A stretch of 52,056 bases of DNA from a virus. Numbering within the stretch: position 1 is the first letter of the stretch; each line of letters starts with the position of its first letter. The notes below the pieces were generated by a model. The model made no database searches. It saw only the letters and a program-made list of their open reading frames with translations, and had not been told where the DNA came from. This document shows, piece by piece, positions 15,173-22,912 of this stretch. Where the stretch lies: positions 1 through 52,056 of the IMG/VR virus record IMGVR_UViG_3300017735_000012. One strand, 5' to 3'. The translations under genes and the position numbers were made by a program.

Positions 15173-15611
15173 TCAAAGCTTTCTCAATAAATTAGAAGAG
15201 AAAGTAAAGAAAGACACACGACCTGATTCTGAAGCTCGGAGCCAGTTTGGTTTTGAGGTAGTAGAATATTCTTTAGGTAAAATTCCTGGATCTGGTCATA
15301 CTTGGTACGAAGGATTTGATCATGATACTGAACATGAATTCTTTGGTAATTGTGACTTTAAATACCATAACAAATATGGCAAATTAACCATATCTAACAC
15401 TGTAAAAAAGTGGATAGAAGAAGGTTTAATTAACACATTCATTACATGGAAATATATATCTAGGAGCCCATATAAACATTTAGAATTGGGTGAGAAGATT
15501 AAGTTTGAATTACTTATGTACATTGATGCAAAAACAGTGTATAATAATCTTATTAAAACGTCAAAAACTGATAAAAATGGAGATCCAATTTATGAATATC
15601 TTTGTTCTTGA
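15150..15611 (+). CDS. Unknown protein of the QueC-like operon
   Basis: About 153 residues from ATG 15150, which has AAGGA 7-11 nt upstream; a TTG two codons earlier is less likely. It overlaps the second QueC-like gene by 23 nt. The protein is soluble, aromatic-rich and mixed alpha/beta (FGFEVVEYSLGKIPGSGHTW, FFGNCDFKYHNKYGKLTISN, KHLELGEKIKFELLMYIDA). I do not recognise a family. Acidic residues followed by DFKYHNKYGKL could be a nuclease-like core, but the motif is too weak to call. Confidence 0.65.
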   Translation: MKYTAIVDQSFLNKLEEKVKKDTRPDSEARSQFGFEVVEYSLGKIPGSGHTWYEGFDHDTEHEFFGNCDFKYHNKYGKLTISNTVKKWIEEGLINTFITWKYISRSPYKHLELGEKIKFELLMYIDAKTVYNNLIKTSKTDKNGDPIYEYLCS

Positions 15612-16158
15612 TGAAGATCCAGTTGTTGCAGCACAAATGCAATGCGATAAACATGTGCCAAAGATGGTGGTCGAGTCTGCACAAATGTTATCAACTGCAC
15701 ATCGTATGCTTGATGGTACTATACAAATTGCACCATCAAAATCAGGTAAACGTATGGTAAAACACTATCGTTTGTTTGAAGATCCTGAGATGGATCAAGT
15801 ATTATACAAAGCTGTACACTACAAACATCCGTGCACTGTTTGGTCTATGGAATCTTCTGAAAATTACATGTGGCATTGGACACACTTCGAAGCATTGTGC
15901 GAGGAGTTTACACACAGATTTGGTAAGATACATAAGTCAAGTTTACTTAAATCTCCTCTATGGTCATTGCCTAGTAATATTATACAAGGTCCATTGACAC
16001 CGTTTAAACTTGCAATGCAATCAAATCCTGAATGTATGTTTAAAGATCCAGTAAAATCATATCGTGCATTCTATCATACTAAACAAGATCGATTCAAAAT
16101 GGCATGGGAAAAAACTCGATCCAAGCCGGATTGGTTCAAACATAAGGAGGCATGTTAA
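15592..16158 (+). CDS. Conserved phage protein, MNIF...DEDP family
   Basis: The protein has 188 residues from ATG 15592; a longer in-frame extension lies inside the preceding gene and is not protein-like. The N-terminus MNIFVLDEDPVVAAQMQCDK followed by HVPKMVVESAQMLSTAHR is a well-conserved signature that I have seen in many T4-like phages, always uncharacterised. Conserved His, Cys, Asp and Glu in this block suggest a metal or catalytic site. A later WSMESSENYMWHWTHFEAL stretch is aromatic-rich. It overlaps the previous gene by 20 nt. Confidence 0.75.
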   Translation: MNIFVLDEDPVVAAQMQCDKHVPKMVVESAQMLSTAHRMLDGTIQIAPSKSGKRMVKHYRLFEDPEMDQVLYKAVHYKHPCTVWSMESSENYMWHWTHFEALCEEFTHRFGKIHKSSLLKSPLWSLPSNIIQGPLTPFKLAMQSNPECMFKDPVKSYRAFYHTKQDRFKMAWEKTRSKPDWFKHKEAC

Positions 16159-16346
16159 TGGCCCAAGATAATATTGATAAACTTGATTTTCTATATAAAG
16201 AAATTGAATATGCAAAATCTCAGTTACAACCGCAAGATACAGGACATATAAGTACTGCTATAGGTTGGTTAGAAACTCGATTAAGAGAAACACAAGAAGA
16301 AATTAGAGCCAAATCATTTAAAAATCCTGTTGGAAGATTTAAGTAA
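16158..16346 (+). CDS. Small helical phage protein
   Basis: A 62-residue protein (MAQDNIDKLDFLYKEIEYAK, TAIGWLETRLRETQEEIRAK). ATG 16158 is chosen because the strong site AAGGAGG ends 7 nt before it; ATG 16152 would be only one base from that site. It is almost wholly alpha-helical and may be a coiled-coil adaptor. Both ends overlap neighbours by one base (TAATG), so it is firmly inside the operon. Confidence 0.65.
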   Translation: MAQDNIDKLDFLYKEIEYAKSQLQPQDTGHISTAIGWLETRLRETQEEIRAKSFKNPVGRFK

Positions 16347-16582
16347 TGCCACAATATACCGTAAAAGATCTTAAGACAAATTCTCAGTGGGATGTAACAT
16401 GCTCGTATGAAGAATTGCAAGAGATGTTAGATAACACACCAGATCTAGTAAAAGTATTATCTGCTCCAAACTTCAGTTATGGAGGTACAAAAGATAATGT
16501 TACTAAAGCTGGAAGTGAATGGAGAGATCTTTTAGGTACAATTAAAAAAGGTTCAGGCAAAGGAAATACTATTAAAGTATAG
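16346..16582 (+). CDS. FmdB-like small phage protein without zinc cysteines
   Basis: A 78-residue protein. MPQYTVKDLKTNSQWDV, SYEELQEMLDNTPDLVKVLS and APNFSYGG follow the order of the FmdB-type putative regulatory proteins widespread in T4-like phages (short beta hairpin, a helix with LDxxP, then a glycine-rich tail). The zinc-ribbon cysteines usual in cellular FmdB proteins are not present, apart from one Cys. Function unknown. It is the next-to-last gene of the operon. Confidence 0.65.
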   Translation: MPQYTVKDLKTNSQWDVTCSYEELQEMLDNTPDLVKVLSAPNFSYGGTKDNVTKAGSEWRDLLGTIKKGSGKGNTIKV

Positions 16583-16590
16583 GGAATAAA

Positions 16591-17268
16591 ATGAGTCGAG
16601 TATTTGAGCATGAGTATTTAGATCTTGGTTATGATGATTTAGTTACAGAAAATAAAGATGGAAAAAGACTATATAATACACCAGATGGTAATCAATATCC
16701 GAGTGTAACAAGCGTGTTGAGTATTATCAATGAAGATAAGATTGCTGCATGGCGTAAAAGGGTAGGGGAAGAAGAAGCTAATCGTGTTGGCCATCGCGCA
16801 TCAAGCCGTGGCACATCTGTTCACTCTATTTTAGAAAGATATTTGTTAAATGAAGATACATCAGAATTTCTCCCTCATGTTAAGCAAAGCCTTCAAAATC
16901 TCAGGCCAATTCTTGATAAATCTATCGGGAAAATCTTTGGCCTCGAGAGTGCTCTTTTTAGTCGCCATCTTGGGTTGGCTGGTCGTGTTGATTGCGTAGC
17001 TGAATTTGATGGTGTACCCTCAATTATCGACTTTAAGACCTCTCGGTACCCTAAGAAAAAGGAAATGGTTCCTAACTATTTCGCACAGGCTAGTGCTTAT
17101 GCGATTATGTTCGAAGAGCGGACCGGCCTCCCAATCACTAACACCGTTATTCTTATGGACGTGGACGACAATGCCCCTATTGTCTTCAAAGAACATCGCG
17201 ACAACTACACAGACCTTTTATTTAAGACGATAGAAGAGTTTAAGCGGCGTAAATTATTTTCATCTTAA
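16591..17268 (+). CDS. PD-(D/E)XK exonuclease (RecB/MGME1-like)
   Basis: The 225-residue protein has the single-domain RecB-like nuclease layout. Residues 73-83 (RGTSVHSILER) supply the leading His helix; LAGRVDCVAEFDG holds Asp134; IIDFKTSRYPKKK gives the D-x-K pair Asp147 and Lys149; QASAYAIMFEERTG is the following conserved helix. It probably digests DNA ends in phage replication, recombination or host-DNA breakdown. GGGA at 16583 lies close to the start. The second half of the gene is visibly richer in G and C than the first, which may reflect recombination. Confidence 0.85.
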   Translation: MSRVFEHEYLDLGYDDLVTENKDGKRLYNTPDGNQYPSVTSVLSIINEDKIAAWRKRVGEEEANRVGHRASSRGTSVHSILERYLLNEDTSEFLPHVKQSLQNLRPILDKSIGKIFGLESALFSRHLGLAGRVDCVAEFDGVPSIIDFKTSRYPKKKEMVPNYFAQASAYAIMFEERTGLPITNTVILMDVDDNAPIVFKEHRDNYTDLLFKTIEEFKRRKLFSS

Positions 17269-17310
17269 TGCGTTTTTAGCATGTACAATCTCCCTTTTTT
17301 ATGGTATAAT
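17268..17310 (+). promoter_or_regulatory. Sigma70-type promoter with ATGC-N7-GCAT element
   Basis: ATGC (17268) and GCAT form an inverted repeat 7 nt apart, merging into TGTACA (17282-17287), then 17 bp and TATAAT (17305-17310) with TGG upstream. Drives the nucleotidase and glycan operon. Confidence 0.8.
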
Positions 17311-17343
17311 AGATCCATAATAAGAAAAGAGGAGAAAATTATT

Positions 17344-17523
17344 ATGAAAAAGTTTACACAAGTTTTGACAATGTTTCAACTAAAAGCATTTCAGCATGAA
17401 TACGGTGCACTATTAGATGTAGTGCAACCAGGTCCAGATATTCTTGATAGAATTAGCTATCTTGAACAAATCTTTGATTACGTAGATATGGGTGAAATTC
17501 TCATTAATATGAGGAGTAAATAA
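17344..17523 (+). CDS. 59-residue hypothetical protein, first gene after promoter
   Basis: Starts at ATG 17344 after GAGGAG; an in-frame ATG in the -35 box of the promoter cannot be on the transcript. The product (MKKFTQVLTMFQLKAFQHEY, VQPGPDILDRISYLEQIFDY) is helical and soluble. Family unknown. Its position right behind a strong promoter is typical of early phage genes acting on host functions, which is inference. It ends 1 nt before the next start. Confidence 0.65.
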   Translation: MKKFTQVLTMFQLKAFQHEYGALLDVVQPGPDILDRISYLEQIFDYVDMGEILINMRSK

Positions 17524-17524
17524 T

Positions 17525-18067
17525 ATGATTATATATCTTGATATGGACGGTGTAATTGCTGACTTCTTTAATGGTATTGAAACATACTATGAAGTAAATC
17601 ATTGGAAATCTATTAAACATCGCGATGGGATTTTTGTAGAACTCCGCGATACAGATTTCTTCTATCAGCTAAAAACATTTAAAGCTGACTCACACAAGAT
17701 TGTGAGAAAAGTACAAGAACTTGCATCTATCAACAAAATTGATTGGGGTATCTGTTCTTCGCCTTTACGTGGTGATACTAACAACTCTTCATATTGGAAA
17801 AGACGTTGGTTAGAAAAACAAAGTATGGTACCACCAAAAATCGAAAATATGATTTTTACAAGTAATAAGCATAAGTATGCTATTGATGGTCTAACTCGTA
17901 CACCTAATATTCTTATCGATGATAAGCCTGAAAATATTAGACGATGGAAAGAAGCTGGCGGTATTGGTATTCGCTTCCAGTGTAATGAAGACGATATTGA
18001 AGAATACTTATTTGTAGAACTAGAAAGGGCTATTGCCGAATGCAATTCATCGAACTACTTAGACTAA
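17525..18067 (+). CDS. 5'(3')-deoxyribonucleotidase (HAD family)
   Basis: A 180-residue protein. IIYLDMDGVIADF carries the HAD nucleophile Asp6 and acid/base Asp8. ICSSPLRGDTNNSSYWKRRW provides the Ser of motif II, and NILIDDKPENIRRWKEAGG the acidic motif IV. The family (NT5C-like) dephosphorylates deoxynucleoside 5'- or 3'-monophosphates and is common in T4-like phages, where it may adjust dNTP pools or recycle host nucleotides. All catalytic residues appear intact. GAGGAG precedes the start. Confidence 0.85.
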   Translation: MIIYLDMDGVIADFFNGIETYYEVNHWKSIKHRDGIFVELRDTDFFYQLKTFKADSHKIVRKVQELASINKIDWGICSSPLRGDTNNSSYWKRRWLEKQSMVPPKIENMIFTSNKHKYAIDGLTRTPNILIDDKPENIRRWKEAGGIGIRFQCNEDDIEEYLFVELERAIAECNSSNYLD

Positions 18068-18264
18068 GATCAGACTTTGAAGAGATTACTGGAGGCTTTA
18101 ATATGCCTGATGGTTCTGATATAAATACCCTCAAATGGTTTGTTGAAAATGGACATAGGTCCAATTCACTTCGTGATGGATATAGAAAGGCGTATGAAAT
18201 CGCCGAGGCTATTGTTACGGAGTACGAAAATGACCAACACGAAAACGATCGAGGGTTTGGATGA
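18040..18264 (+). CDS. Small hypothetical phage protein
   Basis: The 74-residue protein overlaps the nucleotidase gene by 28 nt and the EF-hand gene by 35 nt. It is mixed-charge and helical (FIELLRLRSDFEEITGGFNM, KAYEIAEAIVTEYENDQHEN). I do not recognise a family. The ribosome site is weak, so translation may depend on coupling to the gene upstream. Confidence 0.55.
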   Translation: MQFIELLRLRSDFEEITGGFNMPDGSDINTLKWFVENGHRSNSLRDGYRKAYEIAEAIVTEYENDQHENDRGFG

Positions 18265-18571
18265 TGCTGATACTAATGGCGATGGCCATATATCAGCCGA
18301 AGAATTGGAGATGCATCTAGAATTTAAGCGTAGAGAGCTTGAAGATGCAGATGCACAACGTGATGCTATGAGAAAAATGACTTGGTTTGCATTATTTGGA
18401 ATGCTACTTTATCCAGCAATTATTCTTATTACAACAATACTTGGACAAGATAAAGCTGCTCAACTAATTAGCGATATTGCACCTACCTATTTTGTGTCGA
18501 TATCTGTATTAGTTGCTGCATTCTTTGGTGCAGATGCAGTAAAGGGTAAAAAACCAACACCTAAAAAATGA
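18230..18571 (+). CDS. Single EF-hand membrane protein
   Basis: About 113 residues from ATG 18230, which has GGAG 8-11 nt upstream. Residues 14-25 (DTNGDGHISAEE) form a canonical EF-hand loop with D1, N3, D5, G6, I8 and E12, expected to bind Ca2+. A charged helix follows (EMHLEFKRRELEDADAQRDA), then two membrane segments (WFALFGMLLYPAIILITTIL and YFVSISVLVAAFFGADAV) and a basic tail. It is thus a membrane protein with a calcium-sensing end, possibly a holin-like or membrane-signalling protein. The function is not known. Confidence 0.7.
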   Translation: MTNTKTIEGLDDADTNGDGHISAEELEMHLEFKRRELEDADAQRDAMRKMTWFALFGMLLYPAIILITTILGQDKAAQLISDIAPTYFVSISVLVAAFFGADAVKGKKPTPKK

Positions 18572-18768
18572 TGGTTAAATGGATGCTAGTAATGGTCACT
18601 ATAGTAAATGGTGAACCAGTTGCAGAGAATATAGATATATTCGAAGGCTTGAATAACTGTTACTTTGCAAAAACTGAACAAGAATTTAAGTATGATTTTA
18701 GGACTATGAAGCGAGATTGGGTCTGTGTAAGAATTGAAGGGCACTGGGACTATCTACTTCGTTATTAG
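18568..18768 (+). CDS. Small hypothetical protein with hydrophobic N-terminus
   Basis: A 66-residue protein on the ATGA overlap with the EF-hand gene. Its N-terminus (MMVKWMLVMVTIVNG) is moderately hydrophobic, and the rest is soluble with two cysteines (NNCYFAKTE, DWVCVRIEG). It may be a weak signal peptide followed by a small disulphide-stabilised domain, but this is uncertain. No family recognised. Confidence 0.55.
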   Translation: MMVKWMLVMVTIVNGEPVAENIDIFEGLNNCYFAKTEQEFKYDFRTMKRDWVCVRIEGHWDYLLRY

Positions 18769-18776
18769 AGGTTATT

Positions 18777-19574
18777 ATGAAAAGAATGATTTATCAAGTT
18801 TATCTCGGTGCTCGAAATAAACTATATGACCATTGCACATCATCTGTTGCTGAATACTGTAAGATGCATAATATTGACCATGTTGTGCAGCGCGAACCAA
18901 TCTTACGTATTAAACCAGATCTGTTTGCCACTAATAGACATCCTTCTGCTTGGGAAAAGTACGGAGGATTTTTACCTATATTCGAAAAAGAAAATGCCTT
19001 TTCATATTGGCCTAAATATGACCAAATAGCTATTATTGATGCTGATATTTGGATTAGGCCTGAATCTCCTAACATCTTTGATGAACTGCCAGAGGGTTTT
19101 GATTTTGGTGGTGTACCTGAACGTGATATGCCTATCACTAATGCGTATCGTGCTAGAATTAAAAATTATTCTGAAGAACAATATAAAGGTATTAAAGTTG
19201 ATTGGAAGTGGGATAAAAAAAGTGGTGCAGAATTCATTAATATGGGTCTAATGATTATGAATAAAAGCATTACTAAATATATTCGTGGTCAAACTCCTCA
19301 TCAATTTTTGCGTAGGCCAGAATTTAAGGGGTTTGTTGATGGTGTAGGTCCATGGAAGTGGAGCACAGATCAAACTCTTTTAAATACATGGATTAAAGAA
19401 GAACGTATGGTTGTAAAGAATTTAAATTGGAAATGGAATTGCTTATTTAACCCTAACTTTGGTGGTGTCAAACAAGAGTTTGTAAAAGATTCATATTTTG
19501 TGCATTTTTTCCAGTCTGGTAGGTTAGGCGAATTCTCTAAGAATATGGATAAGTTAGTAGAAACTGTATCATGA
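18777..19574 (+). CDS. Glycosyltransferase-like protein 1 (GT-A fold)
   Basis: A 265-residue protein with the metal-binding motif IIDADIWIRP (DAD, residues 88-90) typical of nucleotide-sugar glycosyltransferases of the GT8-like kind. Further segments (GAEFINMGLMIMNKS, WSTDQTLLNTW, NLNWKWNCLFNP, SYFVHFF) match the acceptor side of the family. GAGG lies in front of the start. The next gene is a tandem paralogue. It opens a ten-gene glycan block, probably modifying host surface sugars, phage virion proteins or DNA; the target is unknown. Confidence 0.8.
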   Translation: MKRMIYQVYLGARNKLYDHCTSSVAEYCKMHNIDHVVQREPILRIKPDLFATNRHPSAWEKYGGFLPIFEKENAFSYWPKYDQIAIIDADIWIRPESPNIFDELPEGFDFGGVPERDMPITNAYRARIKNYSEEQYKGIKVDWKWDKKSGAEFINMGLMIMNKSITKYIRGQTPHQFLRRPEFKGFVDGVGPWKWSTDQTLLNTWIKEERMVVKNLNWKWNCLFNPNFGGVKQEFVKDSYFVHFFQSGRLGEFSKNMDKLVETVS

Positions 19575-20356
19575 CAAAATTAATATATCAAGTTTATCTT
19601 GGAGAAAGATCTCGGTTATATGACCACTGTACTAATTCAGTGAAAGAATATGCTAAGCGTATTGGTGCAGACTACGTAGTTCAAAAAACTCCTAAACTTA
19701 GAATCACACCAAATCCTTTCTTAAATCAAAGAGAAGGTAAAACTGGTGGATGGAAAAAACATGGCTATATGCCAATCTTTGAAAAAGAAAATGTTTTTAA
19801 TTATTTCTATAAGTACAATCAATGTTGTGTGATTGATGCAGACATTTATGTAAGACCAGACGCACCTGATATTTTTGAAGAATCAGATGGTTCTGTTGTA
19901 AGTAGTGTATATGAATGCGATTTACCTATTAACGATGCATATGCAAATAAGATTAACTCGTACTCTCGTATGATTCAGGCGTTTAAACTTGAATGGGAAT
20001 TTAAACAGAGGACAGGATATTCTTTTTTTAATTCAGGCGTAATGCTATACAATGCACGTAAGATGGCATCTGAACTTGAAGGTATGGATCCAAAACAATT
20101 CTTAAGTCAGCCAATGCTAGAGGATTTTATAAATGGTATTGGTCCATTAAAATGGCAATCAGATCAAATTACACTTAATTACTGGTTCGCTAAAAATAAA
20201 GTTAATGTACAACGGTTAAATTGGAAATGGAACGCACTTTATTCTGCTATAAGTAATGATGATATGATGAATGCACATTTTGTGCATTTCTTCTTGAAAG
20301 ATAAGTTACCTAATAAAGGCGAAAATATTGAGGAATTAATGAAACATGTTTCTTAG
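19571..20356 (+). CDS. Glycosyltransferase-like protein 2, tandem paralogue
   Basis: The 261-residue product aligns along its length with the protein at 18777: LIYQVYLGERSRLYDHCTNS against MIYQVYLGARNKLYDHCTSS, CVIDADIYVRP (DAD, residues 89-91), FFNSGVMLYNARK, WQSDQITLNYWF and RLNWKWNALYS. This is a clear tandem duplication with divergence, so donor or acceptor may differ. It shares 4 nt with the first copy and 11 nt with the sulfotransferase that follows. Confidence 0.8.
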   Translation: MTKLIYQVYLGERSRLYDHCTNSVKEYAKRIGADYVVQKTPKLRITPNPFLNQREGKTGGWKKHGYMPIFEKENVFNYFYKYNQCCVIDADIYVRPDAPDIFEESDGSVVSSVYECDLPINDAYANKINSYSRMIQAFKLEWEFKQRTGYSFFNSGVMLYNARKMASELEGMDPKQFLSQPMLEDFINGIGPLKWQSDQITLNYWFAKNKVNVQRLNWKWNALYSAISNDDMMNAHFVHFFLKDKLPNKGENIEELMKHVS

Positions 20357-21035
20357 CAAAATTTTTATTCACATACCAAAAAATGCAGGTATGACTATTC
20401 GACACTCTGATGTTCTACGTAAAGCTATCGTACCGGCGGGCCCGGCGGTGCACAAGAGTAAAAAATATACAACAGCTGTTTTAAAACATATGGACAGTAT
20501 TGGCGATCATCACGGTTTTGAACATTCACGTTGGAGAGATTGCAATCGAGGAATGATTGAAGCACATGGATCATTTGCTGTTATACGCAATCCATGGGAT
20601 AGAGTAGTATCACGATATTTCTTTGCTAAGAAAGTAATTGAGGTTGAAAAGAAAGAACCAGCTGGTAAACATCCGCTTGATTCATTCGAACATTTTCTAG
20701 AAGATAGACATAAATGGGGTGGAATGGAATATATGTGGCATAGAGCTGTACGCGGGTGGTATCCTCAGTTTGATTATGTGATTGATGATAAAGAAAAAAT
20801 TAGGTGTGACATCTTACGATTTGAAAACTTAAACGACGATTTATGTTCATATTTTGGAATTAAAGAAATGACTCGAGCTCGTAATGTAACAGGCTTGAAT
20901 AAAGGTTCATACAAAGATATATACACACCGCAAACTATTCAAATTATTGCAGATTGGTATAAGAAAGATATTGATGCATTTGGATTTGATTTCGACACAG
21001 GTGCAACAAAAAACTATTGGAGACTAACACAGTGA
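20346..21035 (+). CDS. Sulfotransferase (PAPS-dependent)
   Basis: The 229-residue protein has both PAPS-binding signatures: FIHIPKNAGMTI (residues 7-18, 5'-phosphosulfate loop) and FAVIRNPWDRVVSRYF (about 77-92, 3'-phosphate site). It belongs to the carbohydrate sulfotransferase-like family that adds sulfate from PAPS to sugars. In this glycan block it most likely sulfates a sugar chain. A very GC-rich patch at 20431-20450 stands out from the AT-rich surroundings. Confidence 0.85.
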   Translation: MFLSKIFIHIPKNAGMTIRHSDVLRKAIVPAGPAVHKSKKYTTAVLKHMDSIGDHHGFEHSRWRDCNRGMIEAHGSFAVIRNPWDRVVSRYFFAKKVIEVEKKEPAGKHPLDSFEHFLEDRHKWGGMEYMWHRAVRGWYPQFDYVIDDKEKIRCDILRFENLNDDLCSYFGIKEMTRARNVTGLNKGSYKDIYTPQTIQIIADWYKKDIDAFGFDFDTGATKNYWRLTQ

Positions 21036-21673
21036 TTAAACCAGATCTTACATATTGTAAAGACATCCATGAATATTATAGTGAAATTTGTCGATTGCAG
21101 GCAGGTGCACATAGTAAAGAATACTTAGAACACCATAAAGCATTAACTAAATGTGCAAGCGAAGAAGGATCAGATGTAGTAAAGGAAATCGGCGTTTGTC
21201 AAGGTGGTACCCTTGCAGCATTGCTATTTACTAAACCTAAAAAATTAATTGGTATCGATGTACAACCACATTTTTTTACACCGCATCAAAAGCATTTTGA
21301 AAAGTATGCAGAAGAAAATAATGTAGAGTTTGAATATCGAGAACAATCAAGTCATGATCCGAAAGGAGTAGAACCATGTGATGTACTACATATCGATTCA
21401 TTACATAAAGCTCCGCACCTTGCTAAAGAACTAGAGATGCATGCACCGCATGTACGCAAATATATTGTTTTTCATGACACAGCAGAATATAAAAATACTC
21501 ATGGATTATTTCCAGTAATCGCTAAATACATTACACAAATTGAACAAAAATGGCAAGTGGTAGATCACTACATTCATAGAGTTGGATATACTGTTATTAA
21601 ACGAGTTGATCGTAAAGAAGCAGTATGGAATGATAAAAAAAAAGATCTAATTAATCTGAGCGCTTATCAATGA
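21032..21673 (+). CDS. SAM-dependent methyltransferase-like protein
   Basis: About 213 residues from GTG 21032, on a GTGA overlap with the sulfotransferase and with GGAG 9 nt upstream; TTG 21017 is an alternative. VVKEIGVCQGGTLAALLF is the glycine-rich SAM loop and KKLIGIDVQP the acidic strand 2. EPCDVLHIDSLHKAPHLAKE and KYIVFHDTAEY resemble the cephalosporin-hydroxylase/methyltransferase-24 group found in polysaccharide clusters, which methylate sugars. Confidence 0.75.
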   Translation: MIKPDLTYCKDIHEYYSEICRLQAGAHSKEYLEHHKALTKCASEEGSDVVKEIGVCQGGTLAALLFTKPKKLIGIDVQPHFFTPHQKHFEKYAEENNVEFEYREQSSHDPKGVEPCDVLHIDSLHKAPHLAKELEMHAPHVRKYIVFHDTAEYKNTHGLFPVIAKYITQIEQKWQVVDHYIHRVGYTVIKRVDRKEAVWNDKKKDLINLSAYQ

Positions 21674-22227
21674 AAATTTGGAAATATGAATCATATGATG
21701 ATTACGTAAAAGCTCAAACAAAGGCTAACGTAAAGAAAATCAAAAAAGTATGGGTTCAAAAATCTACTATTAGTAAGATATACAATAAAATTCCTATGGC
21801 TGCTAACATACTTTGTCATGGCACACGTAATGCTGCAGAACAAAAGTATTTTTCTGATATGTATCCAATGGCTAATGTTATAGGAACAGAGATTTCTTAT
21901 ACTGCATCAGATTTTCCAATGACAGTGCAACATGATTTCCATGAGGTTGTTAATGATTGGATCGGAGAATTTGATATCGTGTATTCAAATTCTTTTGATC
22001 ATAGTTACGATCCAGAAAAATGTATGTTAACATGGGCTAATCAACTAACTAATATTGGAACTTTATGTATAGAATTACAATGTGGTGAAAATAATAGATC
22101 AAAAGCTACTGACCCATTAGAATTATCTTATAATGATTTAATTGAATTGGCATCTCAAAGCGGATTATGGTTATCACATAAATTAAAACTAGAAAATAAT
22201 GATATGTTGTGTATGTTTAGAAAATGA
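21670..22227 (+). CDS. Methyltransferase-fold protein 2
   Basis: A 185-residue protein on a 4-nt overlap. AANILCHGTRNAAEQKYF takes the place of the SAM loop, NVIGTEISYTA is an acidic strand 2, and EFDIVYSNSFDHSYDPEKC with NIGTLCIELQCG follow the order of a class I methyltransferase. The glycine motif is degenerate, so activity is uncertain. Related proteins sit in sugar-modification clusters of phages and bacteria. Confidence 0.65.
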   Translation: MKIWKYESYDDYVKAQTKANVKKIKKVWVQKSTISKIYNKIPMAANILCHGTRNAAEQKYFSDMYPMANVIGTEISYTASDFPMTVQHDFHEVVNDWIGEFDIVYSNSFDHSYDPEKCMLTWANQLTNIGTLCIELQCGENNRSKATDPLELSYNDLIELASQSGLWLSHKLKLENNDMLCMFRK

Positions 22228-22910
22228 AATCATATATTATAAAAATTAAAGGTCATGCCAAGTCAGAAGAACAGGCAGAAAAATGCATTAACTCTACAAT
22301 GTTATATGGGTTTGACTGTCAATTTTTTAATGGTACAACTCCTAAAACATTAGCTGATGCCGAAAAGATACATAACTTTGATATAATGAAACCGAGTAGA
22401 GCTTTTAATTTTAGAGGAGAAAACTTAAAAAAATATCTTACTAAAAAATCTTGTTTTATGAATCACGTTATCTTATGGAATACGTGTCTAGAAATAAATG
22501 AACCTATTGTGGTACTAGAGCATGATGCATTAGCTATACGGAAATGGGATGATGCTACCTTCAAAGAAGTTTTAATTCTTAACATCAACTCAGCAAAAAA
22601 GCACAATCGAAACGTCGGTTCACGTATGGGTAAATACGAATATAAACAAGAAGGTCATACTGAAATACATGAATTAAATTATCCGTTTAGGTATAAGATG
22701 AAAAATATTTGGACTGGTGGATGCCTGATGCCTGGAACTGCGGCATATGCTATTACTCCATCGGGTGCCACTAGACTTTTAGATTCTCTCTATAAAAACG
22801 GTTGGGAACAAAGCGATTTCTTTATCAATAGTAAAAACGTACATATAGAATACGCATCACCAGAATATTTTGGATTTAATGGAAAGAATCTAAATACAAG
22901 TAAAGGTTAA
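22224..22910 (+). CDS. GT25-like glycosyltransferase 1
   Basis: The 228-residue protein has IVVLEHDALA (EHD, residues 99-101), the usual acidic motif of the GT25 (lipooligosaccharide galactosyltransferase) family. The start (MKSYIIKIKGHAKSEEQAEK) and the ending (GTAAYAITPSGATRLLDSL) fit the fold: the AYxIxPxGAxxLL motif is shared with the next two proteins. One of three tandem paralogues; overlaps the preceding gene by 4 nt. Confidence 0.8.
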   Translation: MKSYIIKIKGHAKSEEQAEKCINSTMLYGFDCQFFNGTTPKTLADAEKIHNFDIMKPSRAFNFRGENLKKYLTKKSCFMNHVILWNTCLEINEPIVVLEHDALAIRKWDDATFKEVLILNINSAKKHNRNVGSRMGKYEYKQEGHTEIHELNYPFRYKMKNIWTGGCLMPGTAAYAITPSGATRLLDSLYKNGWEQSDFFINSKNVHIEYASPEYFGFNGKNLNTSKG

Positions 22911-22912
22911 TT

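Noticed and set aside
15150-15611. PD-(D/E)XK nuclease call for the 153-residue protein
   Set aside because: Acidic and lysine residues are present, but the required D...(D/E)xK spacing is not clear. Left as unknown.
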